Shown here piece by piece: positions 6,075-13,445 of a stretch of DNA of 24,790 nt. This DNA is from JAYTXL01 sp043742955 (GTDB lineage Bacteria; Verrucomicrobiota; Verrucomicrobiia; Limisphaerales; JAYTXL01). The notes beneath the pieces are model-generated. The model was not told the origin of the DNA. It saw only the letters and a list, made by a program, of their open reading frames with translations, and made no database searches. Made by a program: the position numbers and the translations under genes. Numbering within the stretch: position 1 is the stretch's first letter; each line of letters opens with the position of its first letter. Where the stretch lies: contig JAYTXL010000355.1 of assembly GCA_043742955.1 (NCBI GenBank), positions 1-24,790 on the forward strand, written 5' to 3'.

Positions 6075-8693
6075 TTATTCCACATAAACAAAATCATTCA
6101 GATTGAACAGCGCGCGGCAGAATTCAGGCAACGGCGATTGGGCCAGAAATTCGCGGGCCAGCGAGAACTCCTTCGCCGTGGGCGCGCGTCCCAGGATGAG
6201 GCGGAAGGCCTGCGTGATTTGTTCGTCGCCGGTCGCGCCCTCCCTCTCCAACCGCGCCGCCGTGAGTTTCGCGGCCATGATCACTTCGTCCGCGTTGAGC
6301 AGGGTGAGCGATTGCGGCGCGGTGGTGCTCTGGCCACGGACCGGGCAGCTCAAATTGTTATCCGGCGCGTCGAAGACCTCGAGAAATGGAAAGCGCAAAT
6401 TGCGCCGGGCGAAAATGTAAACACTGCGACGCGAATAATCGGCCGCGCGCTCGTTCGGCGTCCAGCCTCGGGAGCCCGCGAGCAACTCCTTCGGAACGGG
6501 CGGAAAAATCCCCGGCCCGCCCCGCGCCGGGTTCAACTGCCCGCTGATGGCAAGCAGGCTGTCACGGATCACCTCGCCCTCCAGTCGCAGCCGGTTCATG
6601 CGCGAGTAGAGTTTATTGTCGGGGTCGACTTGGGAGGGCGCGGTTCCACCCGCGCCCACTTTGATTTGGGCCGGGGTGGAACCCAACCCTCCCACGCTGC
6701 GCTGGCGATAGGTCGCGGACAGGAGCATCAACTTGTGCATTTGCTTCACACTCCAGCCCCGCCCCACGAACTCGCGCGCCAGCCAGTCGAGCAATTCCGG
6801 GTGGGTGGGTGCCTGTCCGTGCGTGCCGAAATCGCTCGGCGTCGCCACCAGACCGCGACCGAAATGATGCTGCCAGATCCGGTTCACCATCACGCGCGCC
6901 GTGAGCGGGTTGGCGGGCGAGGCGATCCAGTTTGCGAGCATGGTCCGGCTCGGACGTAGGGCGGGCGTCTCGCCTGCCTTGGAAGGGTTTTGGGCTGGAA
7001 TGTTTTGATGGAGTGTGGCCGAAATCACAGATTTAGGCGGGCGAGACGCCCGCCCTACGAGGACCATCGGAAATCCCGCGCCAATTTCCTCGCCTGGCTG
7101 GCTATATTCACCACGCACGAGCAGGAACGCTTTCGCCGCCGTACCCGGTTTGTTGCCGAGTGCCATCGCTTGTGGCAGGGGCGGCGGTTTGGGAAGGTCT
7201 TTCAATTCATTGAACAACTTCTTCCGCCGCCCCTTGTCCCTGCCAGTGAATGCATCCGCGAGCTCCTTTTCTGAAACCTCGAGCAGCGCCACCGTTTCCA
7301 GGACGAGATTCGATTGTTCAGTGGTGCGTTGCGCCGCGGGCGTTTGATGGGCGTTTTGCGCCTCGGCCGGGAGTTTCGCGAGTTTTTGTTGCCGCAATTG
7401 CTCGCGCACCGGTGACTCCAGTTCCGCCAGCTCGCGAACTTTGGGATGCTCGTTCAACTGCTTGATCCCCGCCTCATGGGCCGTCCGCTCCGCCAGCGTG
7501 GGCACCGGACGCTCCCGCTCAAACCGGGCCGGAGTGAAGAAGGCTTGCATCGAGTAGTAATCGCGCTGCGAAAGGGGTTCAAATTTGTGGTCGTGACAAC
7601 GCGCACACCCCAGTGTCAGTCCGAGGAACGCAAGGGCCGCTGTATCATTCATGTCATTGAGCGTGTTGTGGCGGCGTTGCACCTGGTCGGCGCTGTCCAC
7701 CATGTCCGGACCCAGAAGATTGAAGCCGGTCGCCACCAGAAGTTCCGGGTTTTGAGTTTCGGGTTTCGCGTGGGTGAAAAGCTCGTCGCCCGCGAGCTGC
7801 TCACGGATGAACTGGTCGTATGGTTTGTCATCGTTGAAGGACTTGATGACGTAGTCGCGGTAACGCCAGGAGTGCGGTCGCACGGCGTCGTGCTCAAACC
7901 CGTCGGTCTCCGCGAACCGCGCGAGATCCAGCCAGTGGCGACCCCAGCGTTCACCGTAGTGCGGTGAGACGAGCAAGCGGTCGATCAATTCCTCATAAGC
8001 GCGCGGCGACGGGTCACTTGCAAACGCCTCGATTTCCTGCGGCGTGGGGGGAAGCCCGACAAGGTCGAGATAGAGTCGGCGGACCAAGGTGTGGGGCGAG
8101 GCGGGCGGGGAAAAAGTGAGACCAGCCGACTCAAGGGTGGCGAGAATAAATTGATCAATCGGATTATGGATCGCTGACTGCGGGCTACGCACGCGGGGCG
8201 GAGCTGGACGCTTTACGGGCTGGAAGGCCCAATGGTGACGGTCGGCTTCGGTGATCGTAAATTCGGTGGTCGCTCTCGCGGTCCTGCCCGCTGCGGCTTT
8301 GTTCAAGGGGCGGCGGTACGGCACGCCGGCTTTTACCCACGCCCCAATTTGCGTGATGGCCTCCTCCGGGAGCTTCTTTTCCTTGTGCGGCATGCCCGGA
8401 TCCATTTCGTGGCGGATCATTCGCACCAAAAGACTTGCGTCCGGTTTGCCGGGCACGACCGCCCTGCCGCTTTCGCCCCCGCGCAACAGCGCCGCGCGTG
8501 TCACGAGGTCCAGTCCGCCTTTGGTCTTCTCTCCGCCGTGGCATTTGACACAGTGCGCTTCGAGCAAATCAAGCGCCCCCTCGGACTTGCTGACGGCTTT
8601 GCCACTCGCCCCCGCCGCCGTGCGCGAATGGAGCACGACAACCAGAAGCAGAATGGCCGTCAACTCACCCACCTGGAACGTGGCCCTGCCCAT
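6075..8693 (-). CDS. PSCyt1-DUF1549-DUF1553 protein with repeat-derived in-frame insertions
   Basis: An 872-residue exported protein. Residues 11 to 29 form the signal peptide. A c-type cytochrome-like haem site CVKCH lies at 48-52 (PSCyt1). The DUF1549 region spans roughly 178 to 385, with NPIDQFILATLE, RRLYLDLVGLPPT, HYGERWGRHWLDLARFAETDG and a second CxxCH, CARCH at 363-367. The DUF1553 region (about 584 to 870) has ANWIASPANPLTARVMVNRIWQHHFGRG. The family is assumed to take part in extracellular polymer breakdown or redox chemistry; no reaction is established. Residues 546-580 and 667-688 are encoded by palindromic repeats, and 170-178 and 310-317 look repeat-derived. The ATG at 8693 was preferred to a GTG at 8702 because it repeats the AACCTTATG context of the next gene. 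The gene is translationally close to both neighbours. Confidence 0.9.
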   Translation of the reverse strand: MGRATFQVGELTAILLLVVVLHSRTAAGASGKAVSKSEGALDLLEAHCVKCHGGEKTKGGLDLVTRAALLRGGESGRAVVPGKPDASLLVRMIRHEMDPGMPHKEKKLPEEAITQIGAWVKAGVPYRRPLNKAAAGRTARATTEFTITEADRHHWAFQPVKRPAPPRVRSPQSAIHNPIDQFILATLESAGLTFSPPASPHTLVRRLYLDLVGLPPTPQEIEAFASDPSPRAYEELIDRLLVSPHYGERWGRHWLDLARFAETDGFEHDAVRPHSWRYRDYVIKSFNDDKPYDQFIREQLAGDELFTHAKPETQNPELLVATGFNLLGPDMVDSADQVQRRHNTLNDMNDTAALAFLGLTLGCARCHDHKFEPLSQRDYYSMQAFFTPARFERERPVPTLAERTAHEAGIKQLNEHPKVRELAELESPVREQLRQQKLAKLPAEAQNAHQTPAAQRTTEQSNLVLETVALLEVSEKELADAFTGRDKGRRKKLFNELKDLPKPPPLPQAMALGNKPGTAAKAFLLVRGEYSQPGEEIGAGFPMVLVGRASRPPKSVISATLHQNIPAQNPSKAGETPALRPSRTMLANWIASPANPLTARVMVNRIWQHHFGRGLVATPSDFGTHGQAPTHPELLDWLAREFVGRGWSVKQMHKLMLLSATYRQRSVGGLGSTPAQIKVGAGGTAPSQVDPDNKLYSRMNRLRLEGEVIRDSLLAISGQLNPARGGPGIFPPVPKELLAGSRGWTPNERAADYSRRSVYIFARRNLRFPFLEVFDAPDNNLSCPVRGQSTTAPQSLTLLNADEVIMAAKLTAARLEREGATGDEQITQAFRLILGRAPTAKEFSLAREFLAQSPLPEFCRALFNLNDFVYVE
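6631..6694. repeat. Palindromic element 2 inside the DUF1553 region
   Basis: Arms of 21 bases (6631-6651 and 6674-6694) are inverted copies matching at 18 of 21 positions. The three mismatches are adjacent, and the loop is 22 bases. Read on the coding strand it supplies residues 667-688, between ATYRQRS and DPDNKLYSRMN, and breaks neither frame nor domain. The encoded segment is glycine-, alanine- and proline-rich and unlike the flanking domain. Confidence 0.75.
6955..7059. repeat. Palindromic element 1 inside the gene, 105 bases, in frame
   Basis: Arms of 24 bases (6955-6978 and 7036-7059) are inverted copies matching at 23 of 24 positions, separated by 57 bases. The whole unit is 105 bases, exactly 35 codons, and is translated through as residues 546-580, including GRASRPPK and KAGETPALRP. 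It sits between the linker ending EEIGAGFPMVL and the conserved SRTMLANWIASP start of DUF1553. A shorter outer pair, ATGGTCC (6940-6946) and GGACCAT (7061-7067), flanks it asymmetrically. Confidence 0.85.
7743..7766. repeat. Short low-complexity insertion resembling a dispersed GGGTTT-type repeat
   Basis: The plus strand reads as tandem imperfect units of GGGTTT and GAGTTT. On the coding strand it gives KPETQNPE (residues 310-317), placed between the conserved REQLAGDELF and LLVATGFNLLGPD motifs. From memory this KPET-x-NP pattern recurs in unrelated proteins of such genomes, but that was not checked. Confidence 0.4.
8160..8186. repeat. Short insertion resembling a dispersed GGATTGCGGACTG-type repeat
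   Basis: The plus strand resembles degenerate tandem units of GGAT/GACTGCGG type. On the coding strand it encodes SPQSAIHNP (residues 170-178), in the linker between the cytochrome-like region and the DUF1549 motif PIDQFILATLE. Some of the N-P residues may be native, since family members often have NPID here. Confidence 0.35.
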
Positions 8694-8698
8694 AAGGT

Positions 8699-11215
8699 TC
8701 ACGGCCGGGTGAAAATCACCCCGTGGATCGGGGTCGGATACGGCACGTCCAATCCTTTCGCCGTGTGCCAGAGAATGCGGTTGAGTTCATCCTCCGGTGC
8801 GCGGTCATACACCCGGAAGTTCATCCGGCTGGATTGTTTGGCGAACGCCGATTTCGCAGTGTTCTTCGCCGCCATGTCCACTTGCGGTGTCAGCGGATTG
8901 TAGGGGGTGAGCTTCGCCGATTTTTGAAACGAATTAAACATCGGCGTCGCGCCGGCGTCATACTGCGTCAGCGGGGGCAGTCCCAAGATCAGCTCCATTG
9001 TCCGAATCATGCTCGCGGTGGTGTAGAGTGTGCTGTCCACGACTCCGCGCTTGCACCACGGGCTGATGATGAAACCGGTGGTCCGGTGGGCGTCCACGTG
9101 GTCGGGCCCGTTTTGCGCGTCGTCCTCAATGACGAAAATGGCCATCTCCTTCCAGAATTTACTGCGGCTGGCTGCCTCGACAATCCGGGCGAGGGCGAGG
9201 TCGTTGCTCGCCACGCAGGCCTCCGGCGTATGCGCGCCGGGCGTCGTGCCTTGGGTGTGGTTTTCGCCGAGCGACATGATGGCGAAGCGCGGCAGCACGC
9301 CGGTTTTTTCCGCCGTTTGCAAATCCTGGATCCACCACTTCACCCGATCCGTGTCCCGCGATCCACTCCATTTGCCGCGGTTGATGGAGGGGACGCGTTG
9401 CGAACCTTCGCCGTAATTCTTATAACTCACGCCGTGCCGCTTGCACAAATCCCAGAGATATCCGTTGGCCGGGGTTTCCATTTCCTCGTTCCCAGGCAAT
9501 CGGCCGTGGCCGGAATAGGAAATGATCCACGAACGCTGGTTGAAATCCGTGGCGATCGCCGCGTCGCACCAACTGTGCCCATCCACGCTGACCTCGCCGT
9601 TGCAATAAAGATTGTCGAGCAACACATAGTCGCGCGCCAGTTGATGCTGGTTGGGTGTCACGTTTTCGCCGAAGATCGTGAGGTTCGGATCGCCGTTACC
9701 GACCGGCTTGCCTTTGGCGTCGCGCAGATCACCCAGTACTTGGTCGTAGGTGCGATTTTCCTTGATGACGTAGAGGACGTATTTGATCGGACAGGGTTGT
9801 CCCACCTGGTCGGGAATCACACAGTCACTCTTCATCGGCGCCCGCTGCAACGACTCCGGCGTGTAGGGCGAATTCTTTCGGACCTGCTCCGTGTACGCCA
9901 CCATCTGCGCCGGGTTGGGCCGGGCGATGAATGAAATCGAACCCTCCAGAATGCGGCCGATATAGTCGAAGGCCGGCGGTTGGTGCAGCGTGGTCGGCGA
10001 CGCAGACTTTCCGGGAAAGTTGGCGCGCGATTGCAGCCCCTTGCCGTTGGCGACCAAGAGCGTCTGGTTGTCGGGACTTACCGCGAGGGCGCTGGGATAC
10101 CAGCCGGTGGGAATGAAACCGTTCGGGACGGAAATATTCTCATTGTTCCGCTTCGCCTCTTCTGACAGGGAGCCGGTAATGTCCACCACCATCACGTTGT
10201 TGTTGTCGGCGTTGGCAATGAACAGCGTCTTGCCATCAGGCGAAATCGCCAACGCATCCGGGGTGCTGCCCTCGGGGGATTGCGGGTAAAGCGAGGTGGA
10301 AATGATTTCGCGGGTGCCGTCCCACAAACGCCGCGCTGGGCTCGCGGCCTCCCCCGTCTTTTCCACGGCGCGGGTCTGGATTACCTGCACGGTGTTGTCA
10401 CCGGAACAGGCGACGAACAGGCGGCCATCCGGGGCGACGGCCAGGTCGTTCGGGCGCAAGCCAACGGTGACGTCGCGTACCCGGCGATTCTTGTCCGTGT
10501 CGACAATGCTGACGCTGCGGCTGCCCCAGTTGCTGACATATAAATGTCGCTTGTCCGCGCCGAAAACGCAGGTGTGCGGGTGTTGCCCCACCGGGATGGT
10601 CGTTTCCAAGACCAACGTGTCGGGCTGGACGACCCAGATTTCATGGTTGGCCTCATTGCAAACATAGAGTTTCCCGGTCGCGGGATGCACGGCGATGGAC
10701 GCAAGGAAAACCGTCGTGGACTCGGGTGCCGGCTTCACGGATTTGTGCACCGAGGCTTTGCCGTCGGCGTAATTGAAAACATGAAGTTCGCCCTTGTCGC
10801 CGCCGGAGACGAAAATCCGTTTGCCATCCTTGCTGAAGGCCAGCCCGTTCCAGCATTGCTTGAGCGGCAGGAACTGGGCCACGTTTTTGCCCGCCAGATC
10901 CACCAGCGTCAACCCGGTTTGGTTGAAGCCGCCGCAGACGGCCACGAGCATTTTCTTGTCCGGAGAAACCACCATCTTGAGCGCCAGGTCGCTGATGGGC
11001 ACGGGCATTCCCGCCGGTGTCAGTCCCCAGCCGTTGAACAGGATATGGTGATCCGGTTTGAGACCGGACACCTTGCGCACCGCGGCGGAATTGACCTCGT
11101 CACCCTCCTTTCTCGTGGCTTTGGATTGAGCGGTGGTTTCCTGCGGGGCCAGCGTCACCGCCGCAAGGATGGCAAAAGGAAGCAGCCCGCGCCGAATCGA
11201 AAGGGAAAGTTTCAT
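8699..11215 (-). CDS. Secreted beta-propeller (YncE-like) protein fused to a phosphoesterase domain
   Basis: An 838-residue protein with a signal peptide (residues 1 to 30, ending TTAQ). Residues 75 to 430 contain about seven propeller blades with recurring SPDG/KTLFVAN-type repeats, such as HLYVSNWGSRSVSIVDT, RLFVACSGDNTVQVI and AISPDGKTLFIANADNNNVMVVDI. Residues 475 to 765 match the phosphoesterase family that includes bacterial phospholipase C and acid phosphatase AcpA. KENRTYDQVLGD (485-496), DGHSW (545-549), ENHTQGT (651-657) and EDDAQNGPDHVDAHRT (697-712) hold the likely metal and catalytic residues. It probably hydrolyses a phosphate ester outside the cytoplasm; the substrate is unknown. 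It heads the operon: its TGA lies five bases before the next gene's ATG. The length and architecture are usual for this fusion. Confidence 0.9.
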   Translation of the reverse strand: MKLSLSIRRGLLPFAILAAVTLAPQETTAQSKATRKEGDEVNSAAVRKVSGLKPDHHILFNGWGLTPAGMPVPISDLALKMVVSPDKKMLVAVCGGFNQTGLTLVDLAGKNVAQFLPLKQCWNGLAFSKDGKRIFVSGGDKGELHVFNYADGKASVHKSVKPAPESTTVFLASIAVHPATGKLYVCNEANHEIWVVQPDTLVLETTIPVGQHPHTCVFGADKRHLYVSNWGSRSVSIVDTDKNRRVRDVTVGLRPNDLAVAPDGRLFVACSGDNTVQVIQTRAVEKTGEAASPARRLWDGTREIISTSLYPQSPEGSTPDALAISPDGKTLFIANADNNNVMVVDITGSLSEEAKRNNENISVPNGFIPTGWYPSALAVSPDNQTLLVANGKGLQSRANFPGKSASPTTLHQPPAFDYIGRILEGSISFIARPNPAQMVAYTEQVRKNSPYTPESLQRAPMKSDCVIPDQVGQPCPIKYVLYVIKENRTYDQVLGDLRDAKGKPVGNGDPNLTIFGENVTPNQHQLARDYVLLDNLYCNGEVSVDGHSWCDAAIATDFNQRSWIISYSGHGRLPGNEEMETPANGYLWDLCKRHGVSYKNYGEGSQRVPSINRGKWSGSRDTDRVKWWIQDLQTAEKTGVLPRFAIMSLGENHTQGTTPGAHTPEACVASNDLALARIVEAASRSKFWKEMAIFVIEDDAQNGPDHVDAHRTTGFIISPWCKRGVVDSTLYTTASMIRTMELILGLPPLTQYDAGATPMFNSFQKSAKLTPYNPLTPQVDMAAKNTAKSAFAKQSSRMNFRVYDRAPEDELNRILWHTAKGLDVPYPTPIHGVIFTRP

Positions 11216-11247
11216 AAGTTGAATTGCCAGAAACAGGAATCGTTCAT

Positions 11248-11276
11248 CATTAACGGCATTATTCCGGTCAGATCAA
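11248..11276 (-). promoter_or_regulatory. Candidate promoter of the phosphoesterase-DUF1553-DUF1501 operon
   Basis: On the minus strand TTGATC (11276-11271), a 17-base spacer and TTAATG (11253-11248) precede the operon. The expected transcript would have a leader of about 25 bases before the ATG at 11215. The -35 match is good and the -10 match moderate. Confidence 0.35.
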
Positions 11277-11358
11277 GCAATCTTTCCCGGCGCTCGGGCG
11301 TAAGGACGCATCTCTGTTTCTGGCCCACCACAACAAAGGCGCCGTGTTCTCCCTCATC

Positions 11359-11441
11359 GTCGCAGCGCGAGCGTCCCGCTCGGTGTTTCTCCGGGCGGCG
11401 GGACGCCGCCGGAACTCGCAGCCGAGGACGGCCACGCTACG
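11359..11441. repeat. Triple-hairpin dispersed-repeat-like element
   Basis: Three hairpins follow one another: CGAGCG/CGCTCG (11368-11373 with 11377-11382), GGCGGCG/CGCCGCC (11394-11400 with 11404-11410) and GCCG/CGGC (11421-11424 with 11429-11432). Outer sequences near 11361-11367 and 11435-11441 are partly complementary, so the whole could fold as a cloverleaf. It lies in the gap between two divergent genes. Similar elements are remembered from Verrucomicrobia genomes, but this was not checked. Confidence 0.65.
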
Positions 11442-11472
11442 CAGATCAGGGGAAAACCCATCCGTCGCCAGG

Positions 11473-11501
11473 TTGCATCGCCGGGCTGAAGTACGCATAT
11501 T
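11473..11501 (+). promoter_or_regulatory. Candidate near-leaderless promoter for the DUF4202 gene
   Basis: TTGCAT (11473-11478), a 17-base spacer and CATATT (11496-11501) end seven bases before the ATG at 11509. Both boxes are moderate matches. It lies just downstream of the triple-hairpin element. Confidence 0.35.
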
Positions 11502-11508
11502 CCGGGGA

Positions 11509-12132
11509 ATGACGCATCCATCGTTGCAAACCAATGACGGCGACGCCGCGCGTTTTGAAACGGCGCTCCGCCGTTTCGATGCGGAGAATGCGCGCGATCC
11601 CAACGTCGAAATCGCGGAAGGCGCGCCGCATCCACGCGAATTGCTCTACACGAAAAGACTGACCGCCTGGGTGATGAAATTGCAGCCCGATGCCTCGGAC
11701 GCGTTGCAATTGGCGGCGCGCTGCCAGCATCTGTGCCGCTGGCTGATCCCGCGCCACACCTACGAGATGACGCGCGCGGGTTATTTACGATGGCGCACCG
11801 AACTCAAAGTTTTTCATGCGCAGACGGCCGGCGGCATCTTGCGCGAAGTCGGCTACCCGGAAGCATTCATCACCCATGTGCAGGCATTGAATCTCAAAAA
11901 GAATTTTCCAGGCGACCCTGACAGCCGGGTGCTGGAGGACGCGCTCTGCCTCGTCTTCTTGGAATTTCAACTTGCGGAACTCGCCGCCAAAACGGCGGAC
12001 GACAAAGTGATCAACGCGCTGCGAAAGTCGTGGCACAAGATGACCCCGGCCGCGCACACCCACGCCTTGAGCCTGCATTATGGCAGCACCGAGAAACGGT
12101 TGATCGAACGGGCGCTGGCGGTCCAAGAATGA
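11509..12132 (+). CDS. DUF4202 family protein
   Basis: A 207-residue soluble protein recognised as DUF4202 by its run of conserved segments: FDAENARDPN (23-32), HPRELLYTKRLTAWV (41-55), LAARCQHLCRWLIPRHTYEMTRAGYLRWRTELK (68-100) and LEDALCLVFLEFQL (142-155). The histidines at 74 and 83 and the conserved acidic residues could bind a metal, as in HD-like helical proteins, but no activity is established for the family. The frame is open upstream to 11344, but that part is the translated repeat element, so the ATG at 11509 was chosen; it also matches the start of the family. It is followed 147 bases later by the nuclease gene on the same strand. No signal peptide is present. Confidence 0.88.
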   Translation: MTHPSLQTNDGDAARFETALRRFDAENARDPNVEIAEGAPHPRELLYTKRLTAWVMKLQPDASDALQLAARCQHLCRWLIPRHTYEMTRAGYLRWRTELKVFHAQTAGGILREVGYPEAFITHVQALNLKKNFPGDPDSRVLEDALCLVFLEFQLAELAAKTADDKVINALRKSWHKMTPAAHTHALSLHYGSTEKRLIERALAVQE

Positions 12133-12244
12133 GCGAGTCCACCGGCGCGCGGAAGCAATTCTGAATGGCTGCCGACCCGTCAACGGTGAACCCGCCCCTC
12201 AGGTGGATGCCCCGGAGGCCACGAACCCTGCTCGTTTCCCGCGC

Positions 12245-12273
12245 TTGCAGCCTGGTGCCGTTTGCGCTTTCAT
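12245..12273 (+). promoter_or_regulatory. Weak candidate promoter for the S1/P1 nuclease gene
   Basis: TTGCAG (12245-12250), a 17-base spacer and TTTCAT (12268-12273) end six bases before the ATG. The six bases are TAAGGG, which could also act as a very close Shine-Dalgarno sequence, so this site is ambiguous. Confidence 0.2.
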
Positions 12274-12279
12274 TAAGGG

Positions 12280-13326
12280 ATGTCCACATTTTTCCGCTCC
12301 TCCGGTTGCACCTTCGTTCTGCTGTTGCTGGCCCAGCTCCCCGCCGAGGCTTGGGATTACGAAGGCCACCGGCTCATAAACCAGATCGCCCTGGCTGCGT
12401 TGCCGACAAATTTTCCTGCCTTCACCAAGACGCTGGAAGCCCGGGAACGCATCGCCTTCCTCGCCGGCGAACCGGATCGCTGGCGCAATTCACCCGACCT
12501 GCCCCTGCGGCATTTTAACGGGCCCGATCACTATTTTGATGTCGAGGATCTGGCGCTGTACCAGTTGACCGCCACCAACCTTTCCCCCTTCCGCTACGTG
12601 TTCACCGCGCAGATGGGCGCAGCACGGGCGTCCAATCCGGCGAAATTTCCGGCCGTGGATCCGGCGCAAAATACGGATCGCACCCGGGAGCTGCCGGGGT
12701 ATTTGCCCTGGGCCATCACCGAGCATTACGGCAAGCTCAAATCGGGTTTCTCTTATTTGAAAGTCTTCGAGGAGTTGGGTACGCCGGAAGAGATTGCCAA
12801 CGCGCAGCAAAATATTCTCTATATCATGGGGACGGCGGGGCATTATGTGGGGGACGCCGCACAACCCCTGCACACCACGCGCCATTACAACGGCTGGACC
12901 GGGGAAAACCCGCGCGGGTTCACCACCAGCAAAGGCTTCCACGCCTGGATTGACGGCGGCTATCTCAAAAAAACCGGATTGAACAGTGATAAACTATTGG
13001 GCGCGGTGACCCCGGCGAAGATGCTGTGGCCGGGCGATCCCAAGGCCAAACACGACGACGTATTTCCCTTGATGATGGCTTACATCGTCGGGCAGTACCA
13101 GCTTGTGGAAACACTCTATCAGCTCGATAAGGATGGCAAGTTTTCTGGTCAGGATGAACTGGGACATCAGGGGCAGCCCTTTCTGGAAGGCCAACTGCGC
13201 AAGGCCGGGCAAATGCTCGGCGATCTCTGGTATTCCGCCTGGCAACAGGCCCAACCCGATACTTACCTGAAATCAAGGCTGATGGAGCGCAAACTGGCAG
13301 GGGCCGACTTGCCCAAAAAGCGGTGA
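12280..13326 (+). CDS. Secreted S1/P1-type zinc nuclease
   Basis: A 348-residue protein with a signal peptide cut after AEA (residue 24). This leaves Trp25 as the new N-terminus, as required in the S1/P1 nuclease and zinc phospholipase C fold, where the N-terminal Trp is a zinc ligand. The other expected ligands are visible: His30 (WDYEGHRLINQIA), the GPDHYFDVED segment (81-90), His149 (AITEHYGKLK), GTAGHYVGDAAQPLHTTRHYNG (184-205, with His188, Asp192, His198 and His202) and His221 (GFHAW). The family cleaves single-stranded DNA and RNA, or removes 3' phosphates, outside the cytoplasm. Phosphate or nucleotide scavenging would fit but is inference. The C-terminal 60 residues are basic. The gene converges with the HAD gene and stops 119 bases before that gene's stop. 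Confidence 0.9.
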   Translation: MSTFFRSSGCTFVLLLLAQLPAEAWDYEGHRLINQIALAALPTNFPAFTKTLEARERIAFLAGEPDRWRNSPDLPLRHFNGPDHYFDVEDLALYQLTATNLSPFRYVFTAQMGAARASNPAKFPAVDPAQNTDRTRELPGYLPWAITEHYGKLKSGFSYLKVFEELGTPEEIANAQQNILYIMGTAGHYVGDAAQPLHTTRHYNGWTGENPRGFTTSKGFHAWIDGGYLKKTGLNSDKLLGAVTPAKMLWPGDPKAKHDDVFPLMMAYIVGQYQLVETLYQLDKDGKFSGQDELGHQGQPFLEGQLRKAGQMLGDLWYSAWQQAQPDTYLKSRLMERKLAGADLPKKR

Positions 13327-13445
13327 GCGAGCTTCCGCCTGGCCGCCAGCGTTTCCTGCCTACTATGCTGGATGACGGTCGGCTTTCGCCCGGTCAGTCC
13401 AGTGCTCCAAATTGGGGCGTCCCCGCCTTGGGCCAGCCTGCTGCT

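Noticed and set aside
4991..6959. Two long plus-strand frames (371 and 425 codons) opposite the DUF1501 and DUF1553 genes
   Set aside because: The minus-strand products show intact family motifs throughout, and the plus-strand products show none.
8723..9934. 403-codon plus-strand frame opposite the phosphoesterase
   Set aside because: It is a shadow of a well-supported minus-strand gene and has no recognisable domain.
10330..10375. Possible repeat-derived insertion GEAASPARRLWDGTRE in the propeller protein
   Set aside because: No inverted repeat or low-complexity DNA is present, and I cannot exclude that it is a native loop of the family.
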